The notes under the pieces were generated by a model that ran no database searches, was not told the DNA's origin, and saw only the letters and a list, made by a program, of their open reading frames with translations. From positions 1-26,587 of the IMG/VR virus record IMGVR_UViG_3300032282_001845: a stretch of DNA of 26,587 nucleotides, one strand, 5' to 3'. The DNA comes from a virus. The position numbers and the translations under genes were made by a program. Positions 7,153 to 14,857 of the stretch are shown here, one piece after another (within the stretch, counting starts at the first letter, position 1; the number at the start of each line of letters is the position of its first letter).

Positions 7153-8138
7153 TGAGTTAACTCCAAGATCATGAGTTCGCGGAGGAGAGCGTTCTTCGCT
7201 TCGTCCACGTTACTCGGTTTGTCGACGATGGAAACATCTTCGCTCGATGCTTCGTCTCGAAGCTCAGCCCAGATGGTTTTGGCGAATCTTGTCGATTCAG
7301 CCCTGGAGAGATGTACTGCATCCCGCAGACGTCGCTCCACTTCTCGAATGGATGTCGGTCGCTCGTGCTTTGATTTCATCGATTGCACTTCCGCTACCGG
7401 ATCCTTTAGGTTTGCTGTCAGTTCTTTAGCCTTCGATGCAAACGCATCGATTATTGCATCGACGTGTCCTCTACCGAGTCCTGCATCGAATGCGGCCATC
7501 ATGCCTGCACACAGTCGGTCATAGAGTGCCTCAACGCCTTCATGAACCATCTCCTGGTCCAGTTCACCATAGACAGACTCGACGAAGGTTGCGACATCCT
7601 CACCAGGCGTGACAGGGATAATCATCTCTTCTTCTTCCATACCATCCTCCATCTCGCCATACATGTCCTTGAGACTCTTGACCATATTCATTGGCTCCGC
7701 TGGTGTCGGTGTGAGCGATGCCTCACCGATTGGCCAGCGTGTGATTTCGTAGCGACCATCAGCACTCTTGCGACGCTCGACCATGTGACCTGTTGCGCCG
7801 GAGGAATATCCAAGTTTGCCAGACTTTGCGAGGTCGGCAATCATCTTCTGGTATTCGTCAGCCATCTGAATCTGAGCTTCGTACCATAGACCCTTGTCAT
7901 CCATGGTGATGTAGCCACTACCGATGGTAGACTTCCCGATGTTTTTGTCCTGGCCATGATGGTAATACAGGTTCATCGGAACACGATCGCCAGACTTCAT
8001 AGGTCGACCGAAATCAGTGCTAGACGTGAAGTAGTCGCCCTCGAGGTCAGCGCCACCGAAGCGCACCAGGTAACCACGAACACGGCCCTTGTCATCGGCC
8101 TTGATTGCATCACCAAAGGACACCAGAGTCTGCATCAT
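7149..8138 (-). CDS. HK97-type prohead protease
   Basis: A 329-residue serine protease of the HK97 prohead family (S78/U35) that matures the capsid by cutting the capsid N-terminal domain and scaffold. Visible motifs: RGYLVRFGGADLEGDYF near the N-terminus, the His in LYYHHGQ (residues 58-63), the Ser in GYSSGATGH (110-118) and GEASLTPTPAEP (138-149). After residue ~155 there is an acidic region (MEDGMEEEEMI) and a long helical tail, possibly a fused scaffold. I chose the ATG at 8138 because AAGGA precedes it by a few bases and it overlaps the upstream stop as ATGATG. A start at 8177 would overlap the minor head gene further without need. Confidence 0.9.
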   Translation of the reverse strand: MMQTLVSFGDAIKADDKGRVRGYLVRFGGADLEGDYFTSSTDFGRPMKSGDRVPMNLYYHHGQDKNIGKSTIGSGYITMDDKGLWYEAQIQMADEYQKMIADLAKSGKLGYSSGATGHMVERRKSADGRYEITRWPIGEASLTPTPAEPMNMVKSLKDMYGEMEDGMEEEEMIIPVTPGEDVATFVESVYGELDQEMVHEGVEALYDRLCAGMMAAFDAGLGRGHVDAIIDAFASKAKELTANLKDPVAEVQSMKSKHERPTSIREVERRLRDAVHLSRAESTRFAKTIWAELRDEASSEDVSIVDKPSNVDEAKNALLRELMILELTQ

Positions 8139-9160
8139 AAATCCTTCACTGGTACGACCACAGCCTGTGGTCCCCACTGTTCATTCGGAACTACTTTACC
8201 GAATGCTGAGAGTGGTGTACCTGTCTCATACAAACGATATCGCGAAGGTCCTAAGACCTGCCGACGATCCGCCTCGCTCAACATACGAAACTGCTCTTCT
8301 TTGTCCGGCATTTCTTCCGGTTCATCGAAACTCCCTGGCGGAAGTCCTGCGAGTTCAGCGTACGTCGGCGTGATTGGAATCACCGTACATCTACAGTTTG
8401 GATGCGAAGGTACAACATCTGCAACTGGATTCGGGTCACCGTGAAGCGACCAGCACACAGGACACACGTTCACATCCCCCGCTGAGATGCGACGCCAGCC
8501 ACGCACAATGGACAGATTCGCCTCGAACGTCTGGCGCTGTGCTTCTCGGTTTGCACGAATCATCTCTGTTCGTGCGATGGTAGCAGCTCGTGATGGTGCG
8601 AGAGTTTCGTACGTCCGCGCCATGCGTCGTGCGACCTGTAGAGGGTTCAAGCCCTGTGCAATGCCGATAGTCACATGGTCAGCGGAGAATGGACCGATGG
8701 CATCAAACAATGCGCCGAGCGGTGAACCGTCAGCGGCGAAGCCGACGACGTTCGTAATGGCCTCGACTGGTAGTCGGTTCCACATCAGATCAGCAGTGAG
8801 CGAGACCGAATCAGGGATACCAGCGACTGCTCGCACAAGGTCCTCCTGGATGTCGAGCGACAGCTGTATTGCGCGTCGTTGTCCGCCTGTCGCGATGTCG
8901 GTCGCTTGTGGCGCCCAGCGCGTGACCTGCTCAGCCATCTGAGTGTTGAGAGCCTCGAGGCGAAGCATGTACTCGCTGAGGCCACTGATGTCCTCACCTG
9001 CTGCCTGTGCTTCCTCTATGGCGGTTGTCACCGCTTCGAGGCGCTGAAGGTTGTCAGCCTGGAGAACACCGTATGTTCGGCGCATCTCCGCAAGTGCTTC
9101 GTTCTCACGGAATCTGAGCCGGTTACGGTAGCTCTCGTTTACTTGGTAGATATCAGGCAT
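8135..9160 (-). CDS. Phage Mu F-like minor head protein
   Basis: A 341-residue protein of the MuF / SPP1 gp7 head morphogenesis family (PF04233), a minor capsid protein that binds the portal and may be ejected with DNA. The C-terminal domain carries the family signature: ARTEMIRANREAQRQ, RGWRRISAGDVNVCPVC, LHGDPNPV and SHPNCRCTVIPI, with Cys and His residues likely binding zinc. The N-terminal ~150 residues are helical. Its ATG overlaps the portal stop (ATGCCTGA). The C-terminus is ordinary, with no toxin domain fused. Confidence 0.9.
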   Translation of the reverse strand: MPDIYQVNESYRNRLRFRENEALAEMRRTYGVLQADNLQRLEAVTTAIEEAQAAGEDISGLSEYMLRLEALNTQMAEQVTRWAPQATDIATGGQRRAIQLSLDIQEDLVRAVAGIPDSVSLTADLMWNRLPVEAITNVVGFAADGSPLGALFDAIGPFSADHVTIGIAQGLNPLQVARRMARTYETLAPSRAATIARTEMIRANREAQRQTFEANLSIVRGWRRISAGDVNVCPVCWSLHGDPNPVADVVPSHPNCRCTVIPITPTYAELAGLPPGSFDEPEEMPDKEEQFRMLSEADRRQVLGPSRYRLYETGTPLSAFGKVVPNEQWGPQAVVVPVKDL

Positions 9161-11039
9161 CGGCGTCTGTCAACTCGTAACCATAGTACGGATGATATGA
9201 CTTGCCGTTTTCCTTCGGCGCCATGCGCTTGAGAATCTCTTTACGCGCAGCTGTAGCCCAGCGATATCCAGCATCGCCACCCCATGCAGCCCATGCCACA
9301 CGACCAGCGGATGGATAACCATCCTCACCTGGTCGGAAACCTTCGGCCTGCTTGTCTACTTCGTGTCTGCGGAAAAAGGAATACATCCGAAGGACAGTTG
9401 ACTCGGATAACTTCTCACCATTGATGATCTGATTTGCCCTGGCCCATGCCACGGCTGTCCCGCCATCACGACCAGCATCACGCCACTCGATGGCGCGCTG
9501 TGCTTCTTCCTTCATGTCCTTCGACGGTATGAACTTCAGTCCTGGCTCATCTCGATCGTCGAATGCCTTCGTCTCTTCACGCACCGTGACAGGCAACAGG
9601 CCGAGGTGCTGGATAGAGTTGAGACCGACAGCCTGGAGTGCAGCCTCTGGCTCGAAGCCAGCACGAATCAAAGCACCGGCAGCACCGACCAGCTTCGCAG
9701 TCTCATCGGCAGTTCGTGCTGTCGAGACTGGCGCAGCATCAGGGACCAAGAGTTCCTGCGCGCCGATCTGAACAGGTACAGCAGTCGGGTGATAATAGCC
9801 GAGGTCATCGTCCGATGGCGTCACACCAGCGACACGCTTCGCGGTTGCGAGATCCACGATGCCACTCTTGTATAGTCGCTCCGCTCTCTCTGCGTCCTCG
9901 TTCAGATCAGCCTGAAGCGCCGGCACATTCGTCACATCGAACTCGAGATAATCACCAGGCTGAGTTTCCTCATAGTCTGGAAGGAGTGCGATGGTCAAAG
10001 CTTCGGCCATCTGACGCATCAACGGAATCATTCCGTCGGTCCATGCCGAACGTGTGGCTTGCTCGAGGTTGCTGTACGTGGCTCTCTCGAGACCGCTGCC
10101 GAGTTGAAGGACCAACGGATTAAGACCGATGGCAGCACAGACACGCTCCTCCGGTTTACGACGAATCTCATCGAACGCCATCTCACTCGGTTTGTGGCTT
10201 ACCTTCTCGACCTTGAATGGTCCGGTCATCACCAGGACAGAACCTGCACTGTCGCCAGTGAAGTCCTGCTGTAGTTTCGCCTTCGTCTGTCGTGCGTCGT
10301 CTTCGCTTAGATCTTCGACACCGCCCTTGTAGTCTGGTCCAACCATCATCGATGGCATGCCACCGTGTCGCACCATACCGAATGCAGCTGATGCAGCGAC
10401 GTTGTCTGTCGCGATCTCGCGAAGAACAGATGTCACAGGAGAGCGACCGAATCTTGAATCCTGTGGATCTCGACCGTATCGGATGTGAATCATGTCCTCG
10501 AGCGCGACGTTATAGGACGTGCCATCGACGGTGTACTGGTAATACAGTAACGGATTGACCTTATTGCCAACAGGACGCACCATGTCAGCCGCCAAGTATT
10601 GCAGACCAACGACACGACCAGAAACACGCACCTTCCGGAAATAGGCATTTCCCAGGAGTTGATAATCGGGAATAATCCACGACCATACGAGCGATGGTGG
10701 AACATTAGGCGTCGGTTGCGAGAGCAGCTGTAGGACCGGATGGTCTGCGATATTCTCGACCTGTCCATCTGGCATCGGTCTTCTGACAACAGGAACACCT
10801 TGACTCCAGTTACGGATGTACCAGTCCATGCCGATGGCCACGATGCTGTTGAGCATCAGGTCGCCAGCCTGGTTGCGCCAGTTGTAGTTTGAGCCTGGGA
10901 GGTTACGTGTCAGGAGACTCCAAAAGTCACCATTTCCAGTGCCAGTGAAGTAGGACGTCTGTCGCTGTATCAGCGGAGGCGGAAGCAGTGCAGAAGGTGA
11001 GGCTGTTGCTTTTCCGAGAAAGCGGTCAAAGAGTCCCAT
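9153..11039 (-). CDS. Portal protein, HK97-like, with C-terminal extension
   Basis: A 628-residue portal protein (PF04860-type). The N-terminus MGLFDRFLGKAT and later segments NSIVAIGMDWYIRNWSQ, LLGNAYFRKVR and PLVLQLGSGLERATYSN (stem/wing region) match the family. The portal forms the dodecameric DNA channel at one capsid vertex. The usual family length is ~400-450; here ~120 additional residues follow, including EWRDAGRDGGTAVAWARA, LRMYSFFRRHEVDK and AWAAWGGDAGYRWA, a module also met as an extension of other phage head proteins. An AAGGA lies ~12 bases before the start. TerL ends 25 bases upstream. Confidence 0.92.
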   Translation of the reverse strand: MGLFDRFLGKATASPSALLPPPLIQRQTSYFTGTGNGDFWSLLTRNLPGSNYNWRNQAGDLMLNSIVAIGMDWYIRNWSQGVPVVRRPMPDGQVENIADHPVLQLLSQPTPNVPPSLVWSWIIPDYQLLGNAYFRKVRVSGRVVGLQYLAADMVRPVGNKVNPLLYYQYTVDGTSYNVALEDMIHIRYGRDPQDSRFGRSPVTSVLREIATDNVAASAAFGMVRHGGMPSMMVGPDYKGGVEDLSEDDARQTKAKLQQDFTGDSAGSVLVMTGPFKVEKVSHKPSEMAFDEIRRKPEERVCAAIGLNPLVLQLGSGLERATYSNLEQATRSAWTDGMIPLMRQMAEALTIALLPDYEETQPGDYLEFDVTNVPALQADLNEDAERAERLYKSGIVDLATAKRVAGVTPSDDDLGYYHPTAVPVQIGAQELLVPDAAPVSTARTADETAKLVGAAGALIRAGFEPEAALQAVGLNSIQHLGLLPVTVREETKAFDDRDEPGLKFIPSKDMKEEAQRAIEWRDAGRDGGTAVAWARANQIINGEKLSESTVLRMYSFFRRHEVDKQAEGFRPGEDGYPSAGRVAWAAWGGDAGYRWATAARKEILKRMAPKENGKSYHPYYGYELTDADA

Positions 11040-11064
11040 ACTTGTATTGTGTCCTTATCATCAA

Positions 11065-12495
11065 TCAGACTGCACCCCATCCACCTACACGGCTGACCAG
11101 CTCGTCATATGCATCGGTCAAAGCATCGACGATGTCGTCGTTTTTGCCGAGCGGAAACACGCGAAGTTCATCAAGCAGTTCGCGGTTCCACGAAGCTGTG
11201 ACCATGTACACGTTTCCACCAGCGACCTGCGATGCGAACGGTTCCGCTCGAACATCCTTCGCACCAGTGACCGGCAGGATGTTCACAGCACTACCATGCA
11301 GGAGCCTGAGCATGTGCCTCGCTTGACTCTTGCCAGCCTGCCCCGGGTCCTGTGGCAATCTCACTCTCACTGATCTGCCATCAAGTGCAGCTGTCTGCTG
11401 TATGAGTTTATCCCGCTGGTCAGTGTCAAACTGTCCACGCACGACATCGAGAATCCAGATACGACCATCAGTATCACGGCCCATCTTTACGCCGACGGTA
11501 TAGTCTCCACTCCCTGCTGTGGCTGCTAGGTCCCAGGCGCGAGACATCTTCTGGATGTTCGGTGTCGCCTGCTCGATGACCAGACGTTCAGTCTTGAAGA
11601 AACTTCCCTCCCGAGGTGTCGGATGTTGTTGGTACAAAGCACTCCAGCCATAATCCCCACTGTTCGCGACCATGACCTCCTTGATGCGTCCGAGTTCCTT
11701 GACGTCATAGCGTTCTGGCCACAAAGCTTCACCAGGCATTCGACCAATCTGGTCAGACTCCTCGGCGATGGCCGGCAAGTTTAGGACTGTCCATCGATGT
11801 GGCTCAGATGATATTGCGCGAGCGGTGATGTCATCATGGTGCCAGCGTGTCGAGACGATGATGAGAGCGCCCTTCGGTTCCAACCTCGTGTATAAATCGT
11901 CGGTATACCAGTCCCACGCTTTGTCCCTGAACAGCGCAGATTCGGCATCCTCACGACTCCTGATCGGGTCATCGATGATGATGCGCCTGAAGCCCACACC
12001 AGTCGGAGGAGAGCCAACACCACGCGCCATGAAGGTTCCGCCTTCAGGCATTGACCATTCGTCCTGTGCGGCGTTGTCCTTCGAGAGTTTTGTCCTGGAT
12101 GAAACGATCTGTCGTGACTTCCGACTGAAGCGTCTCGCGATGCGTTCGTTGTAAGCAGTGACCAACACGTTCGCGCCCGGGTCTCGCTCGATGCAATAGG
12201 CGCCATAACGAACGGTGACTGTCTCAGTCTTCCCGTGACGTGGAGGCATGTGAATCGCGAGTCTGTCGATCTCACCACGCTCCACAGCGTCAAGGTGTGA
12301 CGCGATGGCGATGAGATGACGCGCAGTGTAAGACCATCCAGCCGGGAGCGTGTCTCGGAGGTAGTCGAGATAACAGGTCGATGTTTGAGCGCTAGTTTTG
12401 GTCTTCGGCTGGTTCTGCTGCGGCGGAGAGAAGTTGAATCGAGAAGTTCGCAATGCGCTCATGGAGAGCTGCAATTTGGGCAGCTGATTGACCAT
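11065..12495 (-). CDS. terL: Terminase large subunit
   Basis: A 476-residue terminase ATPase-nuclease that pumps DNA into proheads. The Walker A segment is MPPRHGKTETV (residues ~83-93); Walker B is RRIIIDDP (~170-177); the C-terminal RNase H-like nuclease begins with SRAWDLAATAGSGDYT and includes ILDVVRGQ and DIVDALTDAY. I chose the ATG at 12495 because GAGAGG lies 7 bases upstream; a GTG at 12510 is possible but poorly placed. The gene overlaps the small terminase end by 104 bases, long for this genome, so its first 30 residues are less certain. Confidence 0.93.
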   Translation of the reverse strand: MVNQLPKLQLSMSALRTSRFNFSPPQQNQPKTKTSAQTSTCYLDYLRDTLPAGWSYTARHLIAIASHLDAVERGEIDRLAIHMPPRHGKTETVTVRYGAYCIERDPGANVLVTAYNERIARRFSRKSRQIVSSRTKLSKDNAAQDEWSMPEGGTFMARGVGSPPTGVGFRRIIIDDPIRSREDAESALFRDKAWDWYTDDLYTRLEPKGALIIVSTRWHHDDITARAISSEPHRWTVLNLPAIAEESDQIGRMPGEALWPERYDVKELGRIKEVMVANSGDYGWSALYQQHPTPREGSFFKTERLVIEQATPNIQKMSRAWDLAATAGSGDYTVGVKMGRDTDGRIWILDVVRGQFDTDQRDKLIQQTAALDGRSVRVRLPQDPGQAGKSQARHMLRLLHGSAVNILPVTGAKDVRAEPFASQVAGGNVYMVTASWNRELLDELRVFPLGKNDDIVDALTDAYDELVSRVGGWGAV

Positions 12496-12781
12496 TGATG
12501 TACCTCTCACTTTGCGCCGTTCGTGCTATAGCCTGGAGCGCCTTCAGGCTGTCCTCGAGTACCGAGGTCAGAAGGTCATCAAGGGACTTTGTCGGAAGTA
12601 TCGTCGAGCTGATATCGTGTCGACTTCCTTCGACAGGAGCCTTCATTCTGTCCCTGATGGAAATGATGGTCGTGCGTGGTAGACCACACGACCGTGCAAT
12701 AACAGATGGACTTTGACCGGCGATGAGCGCTGATTCTACCTGTGCAAGAATCTCCGGATCTGTAGTGTTACCTCGTGCCAT
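12392..12781 (-). CDS. terS: Terminase small subunit
   Basis: About 129 residues. A helix-turn-helix at the N-terminus (residues ~8-45: EILAQVESALIAGQSPSVIA then SCGLPRTTIISIRDRM) fits DNA recognition by a TerS, followed by helices suited to oligomerisation (SLDDLLTSVLEDSLKALQAI). It lies immediately upstream of TerL. The ATG at 12781 is 5 bases after the HNH stop but has a poor Shine-Dalgarno; an ATG at 12799 would overlap HNH. A longer reading frame back to 12862 is an antisense-like extension in HNH and is not used. Confidence 0.75.
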   Translation of the reverse strand: MARGNTTDPEILAQVESALIAGQSPSVIARSCGLPRTTIISIRDRMKAPVEGSRHDISSTILPTKSLDDLLTSVLEDSLKALQAIARTAQSERYINGQSAAQIAALHERIANFSIQLLSAAAEPAEDQN

Positions 12782-12785
12782 GTGT

Positions 12786-13142
12786 CTATTCTGGCGCATC
12801 CTGACGCACTTTGCGCCTGTAGTGCATTTGTCCATGGCACATGTAGCACAGAACCTGGACATCTTCCATCAACTCACCGCCGAGTCGAATGTATGTCACA
12901 TGATGCACATCGAGCTTGTAGCCGTCATCCTGTCGACGGCCACACTGCTCACATGTCCTACAGCTGCGTTCGAGTGCTTTGGTGCGGATGTCTTGCCATC
13001 GCTGTGAGCGCATGTATTTGCGACGGTAGTCGCGCCACGTCTCATCGATGACCTGACTCGATGCCCCGATTGCTTTGAGTAGGCTGTAGGTGTTTGCCCA
13101 TGGCTTCGCCATGATGCTCCTTACGACTTTATCTGTGTCCAT
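12786..13142 (-). CDS. HNH endonuclease next to terminase
   Basis: A 118-residue HNH nuclease. Helical N-terminus, then YMRSQRWQDIRTKALER, a Cys pair (C64, C67 in CEQCG), LDVHHVTYIRLGGE (His80-His81) and a second Cys pair (C99, C102 in LCYMCHGQ). These are zinc-ribbon plus HNH metal-binding features. HNH proteins beside terminases take part in DNA packaging in cos phages such as HK97 (gp74), so a role in end cleavage is likely. Start ATG has AAGGA 9 bases upstream and lies inside the end of the preceding Tad2-like gene (22-base overlap). Confidence 0.88.
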   Translation of the reverse strand: MDTDKVVRSIMAKPWANTYSLLKAIGASSQVIDETWRDYRRKYMRSQRWQDIRTKALERSCRTCEQCGRRQDDGYKLDVHHVTYIRLGGELMEDVQVLCYMCHGQMHYRRKVRQDAPE

Positions 13143-13366
13143 TTGATTTCGTCCTTTACAGGATGGAACTCACCATGCATCCAGTCATCCGCGAACATGG
13201 ATTCAGGATCCAGTGTGAGACCTTGTAAGGTCTTCGACTCACCACCCGTATGCATCACGAATGCCTCGAAAATGTCGGCATACCGAATGTATAACTCATG
13301 GTCCCACGATGCGCGAGTGATTGGCTTGCCATGCATCAATGGCTGTATTACTTCTTCAAATTTCAT
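13121..13366 (-). CDS. Tad2/DUF2829-like small protein
   Basis: An 81-residue protein. The start MKFEEVIQPLMHGKPITRASW matches the pattern F..a...L..GK.i.R..W at the beginning of DUF2829 proteins, the family that includes Thoeris anti-defence protein Tad2, which sequesters cyclic ADP-ribose signalling molecules. Near the end, FADDW (residues 58-62) matches the conserved L(A/x)(D/E)DW. About 20 residues follow. The ATG overlaps the stop of the HTH-Tad2-like gene by 11 bases. The family call is pattern-based; anti-defence activity is an inference. Confidence 0.6.
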   Translation of the reverse strand: MKFEEVIQPLMHGKPITRASWDHELYIRYADIFEAFVMHTGGESKTLQGLTLDPESMFADDWMHGEFHPVKDEIKWTQIKS

Positions 13367-13940
13367 CGATTATTGTCCAATCTTTAGCCAGAACATCAGG
13401 ACCACTGAATGTGGCGAATCCTTTACAGCGCCATGAATTTGCGCCATCGAGTTCGTAGCGCATCAGCGCACTGTCTACGATTTGCACCTTCCATCTGGCA
13501 CCATCACGCTGTACCGCTTTGCCATCGCGAATGTGTTCCAGGACAAAGTCGAATCCTTTGCGTGTATGCGAATTCGGTGTATTGCCAATATTTGGCGATT
13601 TGCCACAATGGACGTGAAATTCCACTCGAAGTGATGGCTCACTTGTCAACCACTTCATAAAGCGTTTGTGATCGATGCCGCTTAATGCGATTGCTTCCCT
13701 GCGACCTACGCCATCGGCAATCTGTTCTGCCACATCGATGATGATTGATTTCTTCTCGTCGTATGTGTATGCGATTTCACTTGGAAACTGATGTCCACCT
13801 TGACCAGCTTCATTGAGCCAGCGGGATATCGTTGCCCTGGTGCAATTCACCAGTCGTGCAGCTTCACTGATGCTTTTCCCCGATGCTCGCAACTGAGCGA
13901 CCCGATCGAGGATTTGTGCGCGTTCGTCTTCTTTTACCAT
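13356..13940 (-). CDS. Helix-turn-helix protein with C-terminal Tad2/DUF2829-like domain
   Basis: A 194-residue protein in three parts. Residues ~5-45 form a resolvase-like HTH (LRASGKSISEAARLVNCTRA then TISRWLNEAG). Residues ~62-100 look like a second HTH (DVAEQIADGVGRREAIALSG). Residues ~129-194 are Tad2/DUF2829-like: FDFVLEHIRDGKAVQRDGARW at the start of the domain and DVLAKDWTIIDEI at the end. DNA binding plus possible ligand binding suggests a regulator that senses a small molecule, but this is inference. The start has AGGGAG 7 bases upstream. It heads the cluster leading to HNH, TerS and TerL. Confidence 0.65.
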   Translation of the reverse strand: MVKEDERAQILDRVAQLRASGKSISEAARLVNCTRATISRWLNEAGQGGHQFPSEIAYTYDEKKSIIIDVAEQIADGVGRREAIALSGIDHKRFMKWLTSEPSLRVEFHVHCGKSPNIGNTPNSHTRKGFDFVLEHIRDGKAVQRDGARWKVQIVDSALMRYELDGANSWRCKGFATFSGPDVLAKDWTIIDEI

Positions 13941-13957
13941 CGTTTATCTCCCTACAA

Positions 13958-14000
13958 AGTAAAAACACCAGGCACACCCCATGCGTATGAGTGTGCCTGG
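13958..14000 (-). terminator. Rho-independent terminator after the SSB-like gene
   Basis: A perfect 10-bp inverted repeat CCAGGCACAC / GTGTGCCTGG (13968-13977 and 13991-14000) with a 13-base loop. On the minus strand it is followed by TGTTTTTACTTTG, so it ends the helicase/SSB transcript before the HTH-Tad2-like gene. Confidence 0.85.
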
Positions 14001-14033
14001 CTGTCAGCGAGTGTCGGCAACCGGGAGACTTGG

Positions 14034-14534
14034 TTACTCGCTGGCATCCTCACCGAAGGGGTCTTCGATGTCATCAGCCTTGATGGTTGGCTGTGCAATC
14101 TTTGTCAGCTTTTTCTTGGCTGTCACAGGACTCACAGAAACAATGGCATTCGTCATGTAGCCACGCGTGTTGAGCTTCGCGTCGACTGCAACCATCCACT
14201 CCTTCGCCGTGAGCGTGTCAATGTCAAGTGCGTGAAACTCGGCCTGTGTGAGACGACGTCCGAGCATGCCATCAAGCAGGATGGTCAATGCTTGCTTGTC
14301 GTTGCCATATCCCTGGCGGGTGAACTTCACGAAGCGGAAGGCGTTGCCGTTGGTGTCGCCATACTCAGTGGTCTCGAACGTGAACTTGAAGTTCGGAAGC
14401 ATAACATTCGGATCATCATACGATGGTCGGTCGATGCTCTCGACGTTTGCGAGACGGCAGACATAGGCGCCTGCGGCAGCTGCTTCAAACTGTGCTGTGC
14501 CATCGTTGAACGTGGCGGAAGAAAAGAACCCCAT
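14034..14534 (-). CDS. Probable single-stranded DNA-binding protein (SSB-like)
   Basis: A 166-residue protein. The beginning (MGFFSSATFNDGTAQFEAA) and strands with VCRLANVE, NFKFTFETTEYGDTNGNA and NAIVSVSPVTAKKKL fit an OB-fold-like beta protein, and the C-terminus is strongly acidic (DDIEDPFGEDASE), resembling the SSB tail that binds partner proteins. It follows the primase and helicase, so a replication role is likely. I chose the ATG at 14534: AAAGGAG lies ~10 bases upstream, whereas the ATG at 14543 is only one base after it. A weak promoter-like pair lies ~95-125 bases upstream. A DUF669-type replication protein is an alternative. Confidence 0.55.
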   Translation of the reverse strand: MGFFSSATFNDGTAQFEAAAAGAYVCRLANVESIDRPSYDDPNVMLPNFKFTFETTEYGDTNGNAFRFVKFTRQGYGNDKQALTILLDGMLGRRLTQAEFHALDIDTLTAKEWMVAVDAKLNTRGYMTNAIVSVSPVTAKKKLTKIAQPTIKADDIEDPFGEDASE

Positions 14535-14627
14535 AACTCTCATACTCCTTTGGCCATAGGCCACTCGTTTGATGTTGGTGATGGTCTCAATTACCAATCC
14601 AAGGTTATTACCACCACCAACGTGTCA

Positions 14628-14657
14628 ACGATACCAAACATCAAACCATCCTGTCAA
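14628..14657 (-). promoter_or_regulatory. Candidate promoter for the SSB-like gene
   Basis: On the minus strand, TTGACA (14657-14652) is followed after 18 bases by TATCGT (14633-14628). The -35 is consensus, the -10 matches 4 of 6. A second TTGACA (14627-14622 region) lies just downstream and shares GTTGACAC with the operator at 19021, so regulation by the same repressor is possible. Confidence 0.4.
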
Positions 14658-14786
14658 GAAGAAGTTGATGCTGTTCCGTGGGCCAGCGTAAGCGCCCGGC
14701 CCGCAGGAACAGTTTCAACTCATACACCCTTAGCCAGCATCATTCAAACATGCTGGCAGGGGGGATTCCAAAGGGGGGATTTTCCT

Positions 14787-14851
14787 GACCTGTTCCCGTT
14801 TCTTTATCCTTAAGGGCGGAACAGGTCGGGAACAGGTCGCGGGAACAGGTC
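14787..14851. repeat. Iteron-like direct repeats GGAACAGGTC with inverted copy
   Basis: Three direct copies spaced 11 and 13 bases apart plus an inverted copy 20 bases upstream across an A+T-rich stretch (TTTCTTTATCCTTAA). The inverted and last direct copies could pair over 12 bases (GACCTGTTCCCG with CGGGAACAGGTC). No T-run follows, so a terminator is unlikely. Confidence 0.75.
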
Positions 14852-14857
14852 AAACGC

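Larger units (their letters stand above)
14535..14857. other. Noncoding repeat-rich region, candidate replication origin
   Basis: 323 bases between the helicase stop and the SSB-like start, without a gene. It contains three direct copies of GGAACAGGTC (14818-14827, 14829-14838, 14842-14851) and one inverted copy GACCTGTTCCC (14787-14797). It also has a hairpin with arms CTGTTCC...GGAACAG (14671-14677, 14706-14712) enclosing GGGCC/GGCCC, a second hairpin GCCAGCAT/ATGCTGGC (14733-14740, 14750-14757), and two GGGGGGATT runs (14759-14767 and 14773-14781 area). Placement beside primase, helicase and SSB-like genes suggests an origin with iterons; a regulatory or packaging site is possible. Confidence 0.5.

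Noticed and set aside
8139-8177. N-terminal extension of the prohead protease (13 residues)
   Set aside because: It overlaps the minor head gene and lacks a Shine-Dalgarno; the ATG at 8138 has AAGGA and an ATGA junction.
12782-12862. N-terminal extension of TerS with Cys residues
   Set aside because: It lies within the HNH gene in another frame; the extra Cys and Met residues are a shadow of that gene.
14733-14757. GCCAGCAT/ATGCTGGC hairpin as a terminator
   Set aside because: No T-run on either side, so it is kept only as part of the origin-like region.
13791-14813. 340-residue plus-strand open frame
   Set aside because: It runs antisense to the SSB-like gene, the terminator, the origin-like region and part of the HTH-Tad2-like gene; its translation has no recognisable motif and crosses hairpins.
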